This document shows positions 23,737 to 36,351 of a stretch of DNA of 64,000 nucleotides, piece after piece. Below the pieces are notes generated by a model, which searched no databases, was not told the DNA's origin, and worked only from the letters and a program-made list of their open reading frames with translations. Source of the DNA: Sphagnum compactum. Lineage: Eukaryota; Bryophyta; Sphagnopsida; Sphagnales. The stretch covers positions 7,812,001-7,876,000 of the forward strand of contig OZ234504.1 in NCBI GenBank assembly GCA_965153455.1. The letters are read 5' to 3'. The position numbers were made by a program, and so were the translations under genes. Positions within the stretch are counted from its first letter, which is position 1; each line of letters opens with the position of its first letter.

Positions 23737-24285
23737 GTGCCAAAGCTAGAACTTGATCGCAAAAATTTGCTTATTGTCAAAATTGAAAAGTCTCCAAGTA
23801 TAGGGATGGAGATATGTGGAGAAAAGGAGGTTGATTTTGATTTCAAAGCTAAGTCATCTTCATTTTCATCTAAGGCCACTAGACTTTTAGTGGTTCATTT
23901 TCCACCTCAATTAATGTTATCAAGGGAGGCAAAAAATATAAAATACACATATGGGAATGATTCAGCTCATAGTTCAAATGATCAAGAGGATAATATTGGC
24001 CCATCTATGGGCAAGAAGCTGACTGGAGAAGCTCAACTTGATGTGTTAAGTACTAATGAGTAGAATTCCTCTTCAAGGATAGTGTTAAATATTGGAGGTG
24101 GTTTTAAGGAGCTTGACACCCCAAACTATTCCCTTAGTCAAATTTAAGGTAGTTTGGATGTTGATAAAAAGAAGGGCAAAAGCAATGTTTGTTATCCAAC
24201 TATTGGTCTCTTCCTTAGGAAAATTAGAAGAGCTGAACTAGTAATTCCCCACAAGCCCATGAAAACAAGGAAGTCTAAGAAGTAA
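23737..24285 (+). pseudogene. Unidentified coding relic
   Basis: A single frame reads through 23737-24060, then continues after stops at 24061 and about 24145 to a lysine-rich end (HKPMKTRKSKK, stop near 24285). Composition is protein-like throughout: acidic and Ser-rich (KAKSSSFSSKATR, NDSAHSSNDQEDNIG) and then basic. The pattern could suit the N-terminal ORF of a retroelement, but no zinc knuckle, RNA-binding motif or polymerase is visible. I do not recognise the family. Confidence 0.35.
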
Positions 24286-26109
24286 ATGAGTTAATACCCA
24301 TGTATGGGTTATGGGCTTTGTTCATAATATTGAACTCTTCTAGATAGTTGCTTCTATTGATATATGAACTTATGAATTAAGTGGAATTTGAGGCTGTGCT
24401 TCAATTATTCTTGCAAAATCATCTAGCAACACACTACATCTTGTACTACAATCATTTGCAATTTTTGTGTTTAAGTTCACTGTCTCAAATTTCACATTGC
24501 TTGATCTGATTAAAGGTGGTAATAATAGTTCTTGTACAAGTTCATTAAAAATTACTTATGTATAAACAATGCATTGGTTGTATAATATCATGAATTCACA
24601 ATTGAATCAAATGTATTTGATAGCACCAAGAGAGGGATTGAACCTCTAACCTTTAAAGGCAATTGCACCAACGATCTTAATGTTCTACAATACCCAACAT
24701 GTTTATGCACCAATATCATCCATAATAGTTGTAAAACTCAAGCATACTCTCACCAATACGTGTCAACATCACACATACCAAATCTGGACAATTATAGTCA
24801 AACAATTTTCCTCCAAAATGTGTAGCCTTTGTCCAACATGATGCAATTTGGAAAATATCAATTGATTACAATGTATTCCAATCTATTGGATCATTAGATC
24901 ACCATTCAATTTTGAGGAGGTGAATAAGCCCAAAAGGGGAGGTGAACCGAAAGGGAAGTTATTAAAACCATAAAAACCCAAAGACCTGAATGATTCATTT
25001 GGAAGGACGCAGGTGTAAAAAGGGTGAGAAAATGGTTGTTTTAGTTAGAATTGTACTTTGAAAAACAAGGGTACAACACAAATTTTGATCAATTGAGCAT
25101 GGCACAATTTCTAAACGAGAGGTTCACCCCCCATAACTAGATTTTGTTGGATGGGCAATAGTTGTTCAATTTGTACCAAGGAGATGGGTTAAGGGCATTG
25201 GGAAAGTTATGATGTTGGCAATTTCTGACACATTCAAGTTTTTTATATGTATAGCAAATTGCAAGGAGATTACTAATGTGCCAATTTCAAAACATAATTA
25301 CAAAAATTGAATTTACAGAATTGTAAATTGATGTTGAATGAAGTGATGTTATACATACCTGCAACACAATCTCAGATCTGTTGATGTTACACATTATGCA
25401 AACATTTTTCGCCATTATGTCCATACTGCAGGTGTAGGATTTTGTGACTGAAGAAACCTTTACATCACCTTTCTCCATGTTAATACACTATAATGTAGAG
25501 GCACCCATGGGTGTTGCTTGTGATTTAGTTAACTCAAGACCATAATAACCTAATGCATCAGCTACTATATTGTTCACAATGCTTATTACATTACTAGGAA
25601 CAAATTCGGATGTTGAACCTACACCCATCCCATCTTTTGCTTCATAACCTCTTGCACACAAACCATGATAGAATATAAAGATCAAGAATAGGTGAATATA
25701 TAAATTAAAAAACAACATTGTCCAAGTATATGCATGATTACAAAAATCATTTTTCTGGACTAGCCTGATAACCCTATACACATAAATATGAAAGGAAAAA
25801 AAAACACCTAGCAAGAAAACCAAGGCAATTTAGGACATTCTGGAACCATAAGAGGATGCTCAAGTATATGCACACAATTGTTGGAATGAATCAGCAAAGT
25901 AAGGAATTAAATAAATGACAAGTGTCCAAAAACTAAGACAAGTCTAAATCAAGGACTTGAAAGAATCACAACTCAAATTTTGGACTGCATGGATTTCTAA
26001 TGGATTACAAAACATTATGACATGACATTATGAAAATATGGACTTCTAATGGACTTCTAATGGACTTGCTATGGACTTATAAAGCACCATTCTTATAGCC
26101 CATAATGGA
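24286..26109. other. Intergenic DNA; nothing firm
   Basis: AT-rich sequence with short frames only. At about 24625-24690, read on the minus strand, there is a tRNA-like promoter box (GGTTCAATCCC) preceded by GTTGGTGCAATTGCC; see the findings. No gene is supported. Confidence 0.4.
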
Positions 26110-26365
26110 ATTGGATTTCCATTGGACTTCCAAGGTAGCTAGTCCTACAACTCATGATCAAATTGGATTTCAAGGGTAGCCAGTCCAACAACCCATGATC
26201 AAATTGGACTTCTAGGGTAGCCAATCCTATAGCCCATGATCAAATTGGATTTCTAGGGCAACCAATCCTTCAACCCATGACCAAACTAGACTTCCAAGGT
26301 AGCCAATTCTATAACCATGATCAAATTGAACTTCCATTAGACTTTCAAGGCAACCAAAAAAAATA
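26110..26365. repeat. 41-bp minisatellite, about six copies
   Basis: The phrase CATGATCAAATTGGA(C/T)TT recurs with starts at 26153, 26194, 26235, 26276 and 26316, spacing 40-41 bases, joined by AGGGTAGCCAATCC-type text. The array is preceded by short repeats of GGACTTCTAAT (26040-26065). Confidence 0.92.
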
Positions 26366-26763
26366 AGGACTAACATTGGACTATTCAAAAATCTAATAAA
26401 ACACCATTCTAGAAGTCCATAATGAAATTGGAATTATGAGGCAACCATTCATGCAAACCAAAATCAAATCAGACTTCCATTGGATTATCAACCCATAGCC
26501 AACAAAAAAACATATTAACATTAGACTTGGCATGGAGTTATATGGCATTGTTCTTATAAATTGAACATATGATAGACTTCTAAACTTATAAGTACCACTG
26601 CCATAATTTGAATTTTCAATCGAATCACAAATAGGAATTATAAAAAATAAAATAGGCATTGCAAAAACAAGTCTGATACAAGTAAAAGATTAATCTAGGT
26701 CAACTCCAAATTTAAGTTAAAACTACAATCTTTATAAAATTAGAAGTCTCAAGCCACAATCCT

Positions 26764-28205
26764 TCATTCAATCATGAAACAATCAACATGTTCAACAACT
26801 ACAAGGTATGATTTCAAATTGTTCAAGGTTAATGAGGTAATTGTTGCTAACTTACTATGGACATTGCTGATCACATATCTAAAGTAAGGAAATTTAAGGT
26901 TTAATTCAAGCAAAAACTCACCTAAAAGATACGCCTTTTCCTTCAATCTTTGTAGCAATGATAAGCACATTGGTGATAAGGCTTTCAAGCTTGTCAAGGC
27001 ATCCTCATTCAAGGGCCGAACATCAACAAATTGTAACCAAGTAGGGTGAAATTCTTCCTTGCAATCAGCACCCTTGCAATATCAGTGAAAACCCACATAG
27101 TATGCAATACAAGACACATGATATGTGTGGCCACAACTAGTCACAATAATATCATTACTAGGAAACCATTGTGCACAAAATGGGCATTCATCAACAAGAA
27201 TGGTGGATTTACCTACGCGTTGCAAAACACTAGGATGTAGTTTAAAATCAGAATCATGAAACATGGTTTGTGGGTAAAGCATAACCCCACCACCTACTCA
27301 TTTTCTTCAACATTTCCTCAAGCATAACCACCTCAAACTCAAATTGACCTATCCTGGACTTACTCTTTTCAAACATAGCAACAATGTTTGCTACTATAGC
27401 CACTAAATCTGCCCCAACTCTTGTTCTTTCAATTTTGACATTTGAAACTTTTGGGTGGTGAAAATCCAGTTTTTGTTTGTTTCAAGTGCTCTGAATTCAC
27501 TTTGAGAAACACCTAAAAAAAATTATATTTGATTCATGGTTTGTTGCATTAGGCTCAGAATCAACCTGAGATTTGTCAAACCTCTCACATAAGTCCTCAA
27601 AATCTTTAGGGTTTTGTTGCAAAGAAGAACTGACCATAGATTGCTGAGTAACCTTTAAAGCGTCTTTGGCAGTAGCTAATTGTTGTAAACTTACTACATG
27701 CACATTTTGAAAGTTTTCAAGGATAATATTACACCTCCTTTTAGCAACAATTGCCGCTTCATTTTGTGCTACAACAACAGAAATTGTCCTCTTTGGACCT
27801 TCCAACACCAACCGTTTGCCATGCAACAATTTTCACAACCTTGAATCTCTTCTTCATGCCATTTAGGGCCAATTTCCAACCCTAATAGTTTTTTGTTTGT
27901 CTCTAGCTTGTTCAAATTTTGAACACCATTGCTCTTTTGCATTTGAGTATGAGCAACAACTCCATGTTCACTTTTCACATGCTTGGCACTAAGCAGTTAC
28001 GAACCTCGCTTCACTTCGCATACGTTGCCAATTTCCACTCGCTAAACCACGTTGATTGCATTCGTCTCCTTCAACTTTGAGACATATTTGTTACAATGAA
28101 CGTCGTACTTTGCCCAATCCAATTCAACATCATAATTGAGCCAATTGACCACACCTCGACCAAAACTCTTATTAATTTGCCCATCACTAGAAGAAATGTT
28201 GTCCA
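26764..28205 (-). pseudogene. RING-like Cys/His protein, decayed coding relic
   Basis: Read leftwards from 28205, the minus strand has long stretches of protein-like text in alternating frames: VNWLNYDVELDWAKYDVHCN, then HGKRLVLEGPKRTISVVVAQ (27829-27497), VGADLVAIVANIVAMFEKSK (about 27430-27350), then ECPFCAQWFPSNDIIVTSC and CGHTYHVSCIAYYVGFH (27190-27100). The last part has a C-x2-C-x13-C-x-H-x2-H-x2-C arrangement, close to a RING finger. A TGA follows and the same frame resumes with CKGADCKEEFHPTW and NEDALTSLKALSPMCLSLLQ. At least two stops and two or three frame changes make it non-functional as one protein. I associate this wording with large fern gene families, from memory only. Confidence 0.6.
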
Positions 28206-30164
28206 TTCTGACCATTTTTTTGTGATTACTATATGACTAATGTCCAAACCAACTTATTTTACAACTAGTAGTGTGTTAGTCCTACATGTCCGTGTAATTG
28301 CAACTTGTTATAGTCGCATATGTAACTACATGAAAGGTTGAACCAAATTCTAGTTGTAGATGTGACTACAACTTATGACTAAAATGATTTTCATTGAAAA
28401 TATAAATGAAAAGTAAACAATGTCATACAATTTTGATTGCATTCATTGATGGATGATAACATAGTTATTTTTGTAACTACAATGAAAGTTTTTGCAACTA
28501 TAATAGTATATTCTATCACATGAACAAATAAACATAAACCACACATGGCAAACTTTGCTATTTCAATTGGACTATTATCCCTTCAATGTACTCATCCATT
28601 AATGTAATGAACTTTGCCTTTGAATTGATTAGTTCATTAAAGTGGAAAATCATTCATTTGCTGGGCATGTTTCTCTGAGTTGTGTCTATGTGTGTGTCTA
28701 TGTCAGTTTTATTACAATTTTATAATCCATTTATTAAAATTTCAAAAATCATTATCTTTTATTACACCACAATTGAAGGTTGTATCTTCATCAACTGTTA
28801 TTTGTTTTCTACGTTTATTGTGTTACAATATTCATGACAATTGTAATTCAAATGCATAGAAATTTGTATTGAGATTTTATATGCTGTACAAAACACTCAA
28901 CGTTAGAATAAACACATTTCTAATGTGATGAAGTTATTACCTCGAGACATACTTGACCATGCCACTAATTTTTTTTTAAATAAAAAAATTAAGCTTATAA
29001 TTTAGTCTTGAAAGATTACACACATAAGTCTTGAATCAATCCACCTGAAAGGACATGATTCTTCAAAGAAGTTACACAATCTCATTGTAAAGACAATAAA
29101 TATTTTGAACAACAACAATAAAGCAAGCAAGTTTCTTTCTTTTCTCACCTTGAGTCCTCCCTCGTGTCCCCTCTATAGAATTTTGATACTAACAACATCA
29201 TGGATAAAATTAAAAAAGATGACAAATGTCAAGATCCTGAAGGTTGAAGATGCAAAAATTCCCACCAATGATCTCTTTGGCCAATTTTTGTGATTTTATG
29301 AGAATAATTAGAAAACTATTTTTTTCAATGTAAAATGTGTTTTTCTAGTAAAAATTTGCCATTTTTACAAAATCAATTTTTTAAAAAAGCAACTCTAATT
29401 CCAAGAGATTTAATATGGAATCATCCAACCATTGTAATGCAAAATAATAAATTGATTTATGTATTGCATTTAATTGTATTCAATGTCATTGAATGGTGTC
29501 TCTATGTTATTCCAAATACAAAAGCATACGAAAAATATTGCAATGAAACAAATAGTTCCTAGGATGGCCACCTATTGTGTTCCAAGGCAATTTAAGTTCT
29601 CAAAATTTTGGTGCATCTTTGCCTAATGATGATGGTTTTGATGAAGCTTTCAATTTTGTCATTTTAGAAAAAAAATTACTAGCCATGTTTTGACATGAGA
29701 TTTGGTATTAAACCGAGAAATGAGTCTCAACAACAAATGACACATGATGTTTCCTAGATTTTTAACTTTCCCCACCTTCATTTCATCCATGGTCTTTCTC
29801 ACTAGACAACTTTCTTAGATCTCTCTTCCTTGGCCTCCATTTGATGTATTTTATTTTTCTTCACCCTCATATGATCCATGGTCTTCTTTCATTTCCAGTT
29901 TCTAGATCTTGTCTTCTTACATTTCATTGATTGTCTTCAGTAGATTCCAACTTCTTTACATCTTCACTTTTGCAACCTTCATTTCCTCCATAGTCTTTTC
30001 TGGATTTTAAATTTCTTGGATCCTATCTTTCCCAAGTGTCATGTAGTGGAGTTATATCTTTCCTGACCCTCATTTCATCCATTGCCTTCTTTAATTTCAA
30101 ATTTCCTAGATCCATATTTCACAACTCTAATATTCATCCATTGTCTTTGCCAAATTTCAGCAAA
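28206..30164. other. AT-rich intergenic DNA; nothing recognised
   Basis: No protein family or RNA was recognised. From about 29.7 to 30.15 kb the plus strand repeats phrases such as CTCATTTCATCCATGGTCTT and TTTCTTGGATC several times, a loose, decayed tandem pattern. Confidence 0.4.
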
Positions 30165-30260
30165 TTTAATGAGGGTCCTATCTTTAAGGTAGCCAAATTT
30201 GGCTAAGTCCTCTTGTGGATGATTGCCAGACCACCTACCTCACAAAATTGAAAACTCATT
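30165..30260 (+). repeat. Dispersed repeat family, 3' part (copy 4)
   Basis: GGTAGCCAAATTTGGCTAAGTC, GTGGATGATTGCCAGACCACC and CTCACAAAATTGAAAA match the 3' half of the copies at 11 and 13.8 kb. AGCCAAATTTGGCT is a perfect 14-bp palindrome here. Confidence 0.75.
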
Positions 30261-30879
30261 TGTCATACCGGTAAATGCACAGTGTGACCACACCAGAAAG
30301 ACTTGGCACATACCCTTGAGTAGCAACTGAATGAAACAAAACAGATTTGAAAACCATTAAGCTGCAAGAAAGAACGCAATTGGGTAGCAGACATTCCAGA
30401 GCAGAAAGAAGCAAGTAGAAGTGGGCTCATGATGAGCTCTTTGATACAAATTCACGAAGGAAACAAAAAAAGTGTACACCGGATTGAACAAACTAATCTA
30501 GTCTCTGAAGACACGGGAAAAAAAAAACTCGTGAAGAATGCTGCTTGCTGATTCATGAGACCCCCCAGCACAGAAAGTTATCCACTTCCGGCTCCCTTAT
30601 ACGATGTCTCTTATGTAAAACTCGTATAATCTGAGAGCACATGATTTCAGAAGCAGTTTTGCTTCTTCTTTGATGGCACAGCTCATTCGTGATAGCTACC
30701 AACTCATTTCAAACTTCATACAACCATCATACATACACCCAAGTAGAAAGCCTAAATTCTAAAGCTAAACACTTGATTCTAAACTGTCTCTCAGCAACCT
30801 CTTTTATGTATTTTGGAGGCAGGAGGAATCAGTGACCTATGATACACAGTGGACAATGGTCAAGTTAGTCCACAATCAT

Positions 30880-31225
30880 CGCTGGAAGCCTCTGGTGATG
30901 CAGTGACATATTGGAGATCCCAATGGAAGATGCAATTGCTGATGCATCAACCAAATGTCGACCTGGATGTCTTCATAATGGCAGGATCTCACTGTATTAT
31001 AGCTTCCCAAGCCCTTGCCACCCCCCACATCATCACAGGATGAAACAAGAAGCTGAATTCCAGGAGGTTTTTTCCCAGTCCATCACTGGAAGCTTCTGGT
31101 GATGCGGCGACGTTTTGGAGACCCCAAAGGATGATGTGATTGCTGGAGCATTGACCACATGACCTGAACATCTTCATAATGGCAGGATCTCACTTCATTG
31201 TATAGCTTCCCAAGCCCTTGCCCTG
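30880..31225. repeat. Diverged direct duplication, period about 200 bp
   Basis: The stretches starting near 30880 and 31081 share ATC(G/A)CTGGAAGC(C/T)TCTGG, TGATGC, TCTTCATAATGGCAGGATCT and TAGCTTCCCAAGCCCTTGCC, in the same order. Neither copy has an open frame I can interpret. Confidence 0.8.
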
Positions 31226-32524
31226 CTACACATTCAATAAAAAACAAAGCAAAATTCTTCAGTCAATCAGCTGCACAATCTTTTCCATAATATCTCTTCA
31301 AGTCAGTCACGGACACCGGTGACAAGCACTCAGCTGAGATTATTATGCATGTGCACCGCTGCTTTCACCTTGAGCTTCCAAACCCTAGATTTTAATTTGT
31401 GTACTTTTGGTATGAAGCTCTCAACACAAGTACACGATAATACAAACTTAGGGATCTGTGCACCATTCAAAGTTTGGCAAACAGTTTGGTTCCATCCACT
31501 GACGGTTGGAATTCCTCTTCAAGTATAAGAAACAGGGCTCTGCAAGCTTATAAGCCTTTCTTCTTCTCTTGCTTGTTAGTCCTCTATTTGTACTAACACC
31601 GTTTCATCTCGACCAGATCAAGACAGCATCAAAACCACAAGACCAGCTTTGACGGCCAATTCAGAAGCTCCAGGTGATTCCTCTTCCGGCCTGCAGTTAC
31701 GAATTTTTCCTTTTCCTAAAGCTCAGTGTTTGCAATTGCCAGTTGACGATGATCACAGCGACAGAATTCGCATCTCAATGATCTTGTTTTGTGTTTCAAT
31801 TAGGTGATTCCTTCTCTCATCATCTTCTCCTCCTTGTTTCATTCCTGAAACACAGTACTATGCAGATCCTAGTCTGCATTTTCTATTCACATATGTTTAC
31901 CGATTCCCTGATCCTTATGCTCTAAACCTTCTTGCAACACAATAGCACTGAACTGCGGTCCCGACCTTGTCCGCATGACTCGTCTTGTTCAGCTTTGCAG
32001 CCACAAAACCATCTAAATTTCTTCCCGACATGAAAAGCCTACAAAACAAATGCAAAAAAAAAACGGGGGGGGAGCAAGAGAGCAAAACAATCCGTACCAC
32101 GCTTGTGAGGCCGCAGTCTCAATAGCACGACACTATGCACCGCACTCCACATCCTCTTGAATGGATTCGTCACCTTCCTCATGAACCACCCCATATCCGG
32201 CGGCCGGGAGAGAGACTTCTTCTTCTTCTTCTTCTCCTCACACACAAAACTTGCCTCAAAAAACGACTCACACCACCTCTGAGCCTCCAAAATGGCTCAA
32301 ATTGAAGCTCTGCACTTCTGCTACCTCACCATAAGTTTTAAAGGTTTTCGAATACCACCGCAATCTTCTGCGAGAGAAGCACCGGTGACAACACAGAGAG
32401 CCTCAAAAGAAACGAAGCAGTTCTGCAATGCCCGGGGCTTGGTCTTCTTCTTCCTCCTCTACAAGCAGCGCTTAACCGCAGTTACTATTAACCACGGTCA
32501 CATGCAACTTGTGACTTACCTCCG
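31226..32524. other. Intergenic DNA around the small candidate exon
   Basis: Apart from the candidate exon at 32098-32194, nothing is recognised. A (CTT)n microsatellite lies at about 32218-32235. Composition is near-balanced compared with the AT-rich flanks. Confidence 0.4.
32098..32194 (-). CDS. Possible first exon of a small basic protein
   Basis: From an ATG at 32194 the minus strand reads MGWFMRKVTNPFKRMWSAVH and then SVVLLRLRPHKRG before a GT donor (GTACGG at 32097, or GTGGTA at 32100). Local GC is higher than in the flanks and the frame is open well upstream, where a (CTT)n run would encode a Lys tract but no ATG is present. The NPF..MW..V...LR.RKRG style resembles small plant proteins I cannot name with certainty. 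A TTTTGTAG acceptor at about 32047 would add only a few residues before a stop. It may be a gene start, a relic or chance. Confidence 0.28.
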
Positions 32525-33125
32525 ATTAAGCCTACAATTCTAGACTAGGCGTTCCGGCGCACGAGCCTACTAACCAACTAGGTACACCCCACCCTAGTAA
32601 ACACACTAGCTATAGAGCTCCTTACTAGGTACCTATAAGCCCCACGGTTGTCGGCGGTCCACGAGACAAGCCTAGGTTACTAAAGTAGGTCTCTACTGTG
32701 GGTATCTAGAATAGGTCGGACAGTAGGTACCTCCACCCTATGTGGACAACACGTGGGGGCGTGGCGTGTTCTGTGACGAACGCGTGTCATACCACGTCGA
32801 CCCTTTTTTTTCCTCATTTTCTGTGCACTTTTCTTGTACTTATTTTAGTGAGGGGGGTTCCAATGCACCACTTTTTTCCTTTTTGATGTAAAAGAAAATT
32901 AATTACAGTTTCACTTTTCATAACTTTACTGCTATTACCTAGACCAACCCCCCACCCCCCCCAACCCGAGTAAACTGCGGGTAAATGAACCCCATACTTA
33001 CTTCTAACCAGCCCCTATGGTTAGGGATGGATTTGTTACCAAATTTTGAATTGGGTAGGTACTTGGGTACAATAGGTAGGTACTAGGTACTAGGTACCAG
33101 GTACCCTCCTCCTCCTCCTACTAAG
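32525..33125. repeat. TAGG/CCTA island D, interrupted
   Basis: Two parts, about 32525-32760 and 33045-33115, are rich in CTAGG, TAGGTAC and CCTAG words, ending with AGGTAGGTACTAGGTACTAG. Between them is a short normal stretch with C and G homopolymers. The GC content and CpG frequency of the first part are higher than in islands A-C. Confidence 0.75.
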
Positions 33126-36060
33126 TTCCAATTTTTGATTTTTTGATTTTTATTTTTTTTGGGACTGTCACAAAAGACATGCAAACATGGGTTTGGTTTG
33201 TCATGTATTATTAATATCATTGTTATTGGTTTATTTATTTATTTATTATATTAGTTTCTGGCTTCTTCTTCTAACATTTGGAACTTGGGACATCCAAAGC
33301 ATTTAGTTTATTTATTTATTTATCAAGTTCCTATGCTCTTAAGAACCTACCCTATACTTGTACCATTTTTATGACTCTTTTGGACCCCTTTACCCCCCCC
33401 CCTTCCCTTATGATTTTGGTGGTTCAAATTTCAAAGAGAAGTTCTCCTCCACTCTTTCCCGAAAGCCCCTTTAAAATTGTTTTTTCCTTCAATTTTTTCT
33501 TTCTCCTTCAACCACTTTGGCCTACATGCATTTGGAAGAAGTTAAGAAGACTCCACTTTTTCTTTAAAGAAAATCTAAAACAAATCTTTCGTCTTCAATA
33601 TTCTTTCAATCATGCACAAGGTTATCAACTTTTTCTTTTTCTTTATTTTTCAAACTTTTCCCCTAAGGTAGGGTATGCAATTGTTATTGAAACTCCCCCC
33701 CCCCCCCAAAAGAAAAAAAAAGGGTAAGTTGTTGGTGGTTGTTGGTGGCCACTGGGTTGTATTTGTGCCCCTTTTGTGTTGCAATGAATTTCATTTCATT
33801 TGTGTCCCCTTCCCCCTCCCCCCCCCCACCACCCAAAAATCAAAATCAAAATCAAAAAAAAAATGAGCTTCAAAAAAACCTTAACAAAAATAAGGAAAAA
33901 TAGAGGCCATATTCGATCATGTTGAATTGGGCAAACAATAATATAAGAGAAAATTGTCAATCCTTTGATTGGTTATATAGATACATAATAAATAAACAAG
34001 GTGTGTTATACACAATGCCCCTGCCATTAATTATTATCAACAAATGATTTTGTATGATAAATTGGTCATAACCAGGGAAATTTTTTTAAATAAATCTACT
34101 TTAATGTACATCATCATGTTGTTGTAAAAGAAAAAAATGTCATGACTATTTTTTTCATTTTTTAACATCACATTAGTTACAAATAACCCTAAAAGGATCT
34201 CACATTAAATGATGACATGTTCTAGGAACCTATTTTTTTTTTTAAATTTAAATTTACCCAACCAAAACCAATAAAAAAAATGTCACAACATGATTTTCAA
34301 TTTTTTGGAAATCTAATGACTTTTTTCTCAAAAAACAAAACTGATCATATTTACCTTAGATCCTTAGTACTCACCCCTTGCTCTAACCTAGCATTCTCTT
34401 TCACGAAATCTTTGTTCAAGCTCTATATAAATCTCTTGTGACTTGTCTTTCTTCTTTTCAATGATCTCAAACTATTGTCCTATGCAATTATCATGTCTTT
34501 TTTTTCCTTTTATATATATATATATTTATTTATTTATTTTATTTATTTATTTTATTTTATTTTTTGCACTTATCAATTTTGACTTGGTTAATTGCAAATC
34601 AAATTCTCACCTTATTATTCTCAATTGGGCTAGTCTTCTTTCACCTTGTTGTTTGTTGCACCCCTTGCATTTTTTTCTCTTTTTTACTTCTTTTCATCAA
34701 TCCCTTGTGATATTGTTTTTCACAATTCCGCGCTCATTTTTTTCATGATTTCTTCCTCCCATTTTCATGGAATCTTCAATTTCAAATGTTAATAATAAAA
34801 TGTAAGCCAAACCAACCTCTAAGCTCTAATGACGTGTGTTGTCACTATGGGCTTTTGCAAGATAATATGGTTATATTAACAACATTGTGGATCAAGATTT
34901 AGATCAAGAGCACCTTTCAAATGATATTGGTGGTAGGTGTGATGAAATTGTCGTGTAAAAAATGCTCTTGGAGAGTTTGAAGGAACAAGGGAAGGATTGG
35001 AAGCGCACAATAGGAAATTTCTCATGTGAGCCTTCTTCAAGGTGAATAATAACTAACCTATTGATTTGAATAGGAATCAACTCTCATGATGTATAGTGAT
35101 ACAATTGGTTCAAATATTCTAGCCATGTGCATTAGGTGTCACAAAAGCTATGAGTTGAAGCATTTGTAAATTTGTACTCTGTTTGGACAATAATAGCAAT
35201 CTACCAATTTTTATTTTTTTATGTGGATTGAAGCTTGAGGCATTTGTAGTTGTAATTCCCATTTGTACTTGAGTTTTATCATGTTTCCTTTGTAATGCTA
35301 TATGCCTTAATAAATTCCTCCTCCTTATGTGGAGTTAATTCGTTTATAAGTAGTTTAACAATTGATTGTTCAAATGTTCTAAAAAGAGGTGAACATTCAA
35401 AACATTGTACCAATACGATTGGACATCTTTCCTATGCCTAGAAACACTAGATTAAAGTAAAGATGACATTCATGCATAACACATATATGAAAAAAATTCA
35501 ATCATATCTTCCACACAACCCCACCAATTCAACTTAACATTTGAAAACAAATTTTTTTTAGTGTTTGTCGATGGGACTATGCAAGTTTATTGGTGTTTTT
35601 CTCCTTTTTTCTTCTTCCCTTTTTCTTTTTTTTGTAGCGGTGTCTTTCACTATTGCTGATCTAGTCTCACAAACAAGTGATCTCCCAAGATTCTCATCAC
35701 AAGTAGAATAGCATTTGGATGATCATTGGTAAATTTGGCCTTTGGGATACAAGATATGAAAAGCTGGTGTATAAACAACCCAACTTGAAAGTAACACCCA
35801 GTGAACATTCCTCAACATGTCGGACCAAATGAAAATTGCATCATTCCCTAATCTTTCATAGGAAGTGCCAATAAAAAGTTAGAAGTTAAAAACTTGTTTC
35901 AAACCTTGATTGTCATCATTGAATTGAGAATTAAGATAGGATGTCGTAGATCCAAAGGTGAAGGCATGCCTGAGACTCTTCAACATGCCTTCATCCAGGA
36001 ATAAATTGTACATCCAAAATCAATTTGGGTTAAAGCAAAAGTCTGGCCAACTAAACTTTG
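33126..36060. other. Low-complexity intergenic DNA
   Basis: The tract holds many homopolymers: poly-C runs at about 33392, 33695 and 33822, poly-A runs after them, and (TA)n/(TTTA)n at 34512-34565. Open frames here are low-complexity and not credible. From about 34.8 to 36.06 kb the DNA is ordinary AT-rich sequence with nothing recognised. Confidence 0.5.
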
Positions 36061-36109
36061 AGTGGCTTTTATTCTTCACCCCTGTTTAACAAGGGGTAGC
36101 CTAATGTAT

Positions 36110-36351
36110 TAGAGTTATCCATAAAGTAATGAAAAGACAGCACCAGAACCCTGAGTTTGGTCATAAAATAGATGAGATTCAAAAAAAACCTGCAAAAAAG
36201 TACGTTCGCATTCAAGGGGGTTGAAATTAAGAAAATCATCAACTTTGGTGGTAAACTGAGTTTCAACCTGTCTTTTCTTTTTCCTAAGCGCCTCCACAGT
36301 TGCTACATGTATTTTCACTGGTCCTATCTGTACAGCTACTATAATTACCAT
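36110..36351 (-). other. Protein-like open frame of unknown origin
   Basis: The minus strand has a frame reading VATVEALRKKKRQVETQFTT and KVDDFLNFNPLECERTFLQV, with helix-like composition. It stops soon after, and no neighbouring exon was found. It may be a retroelement or multigene-family relic; I do not recognise it. Confidence 0.25.

Noticed and set aside
33278-33866. 149-codon and 63-codon open frames
   Set aside because: They run through poly-C, poly-A and TTTA repeats; low-complexity translation, not a gene.
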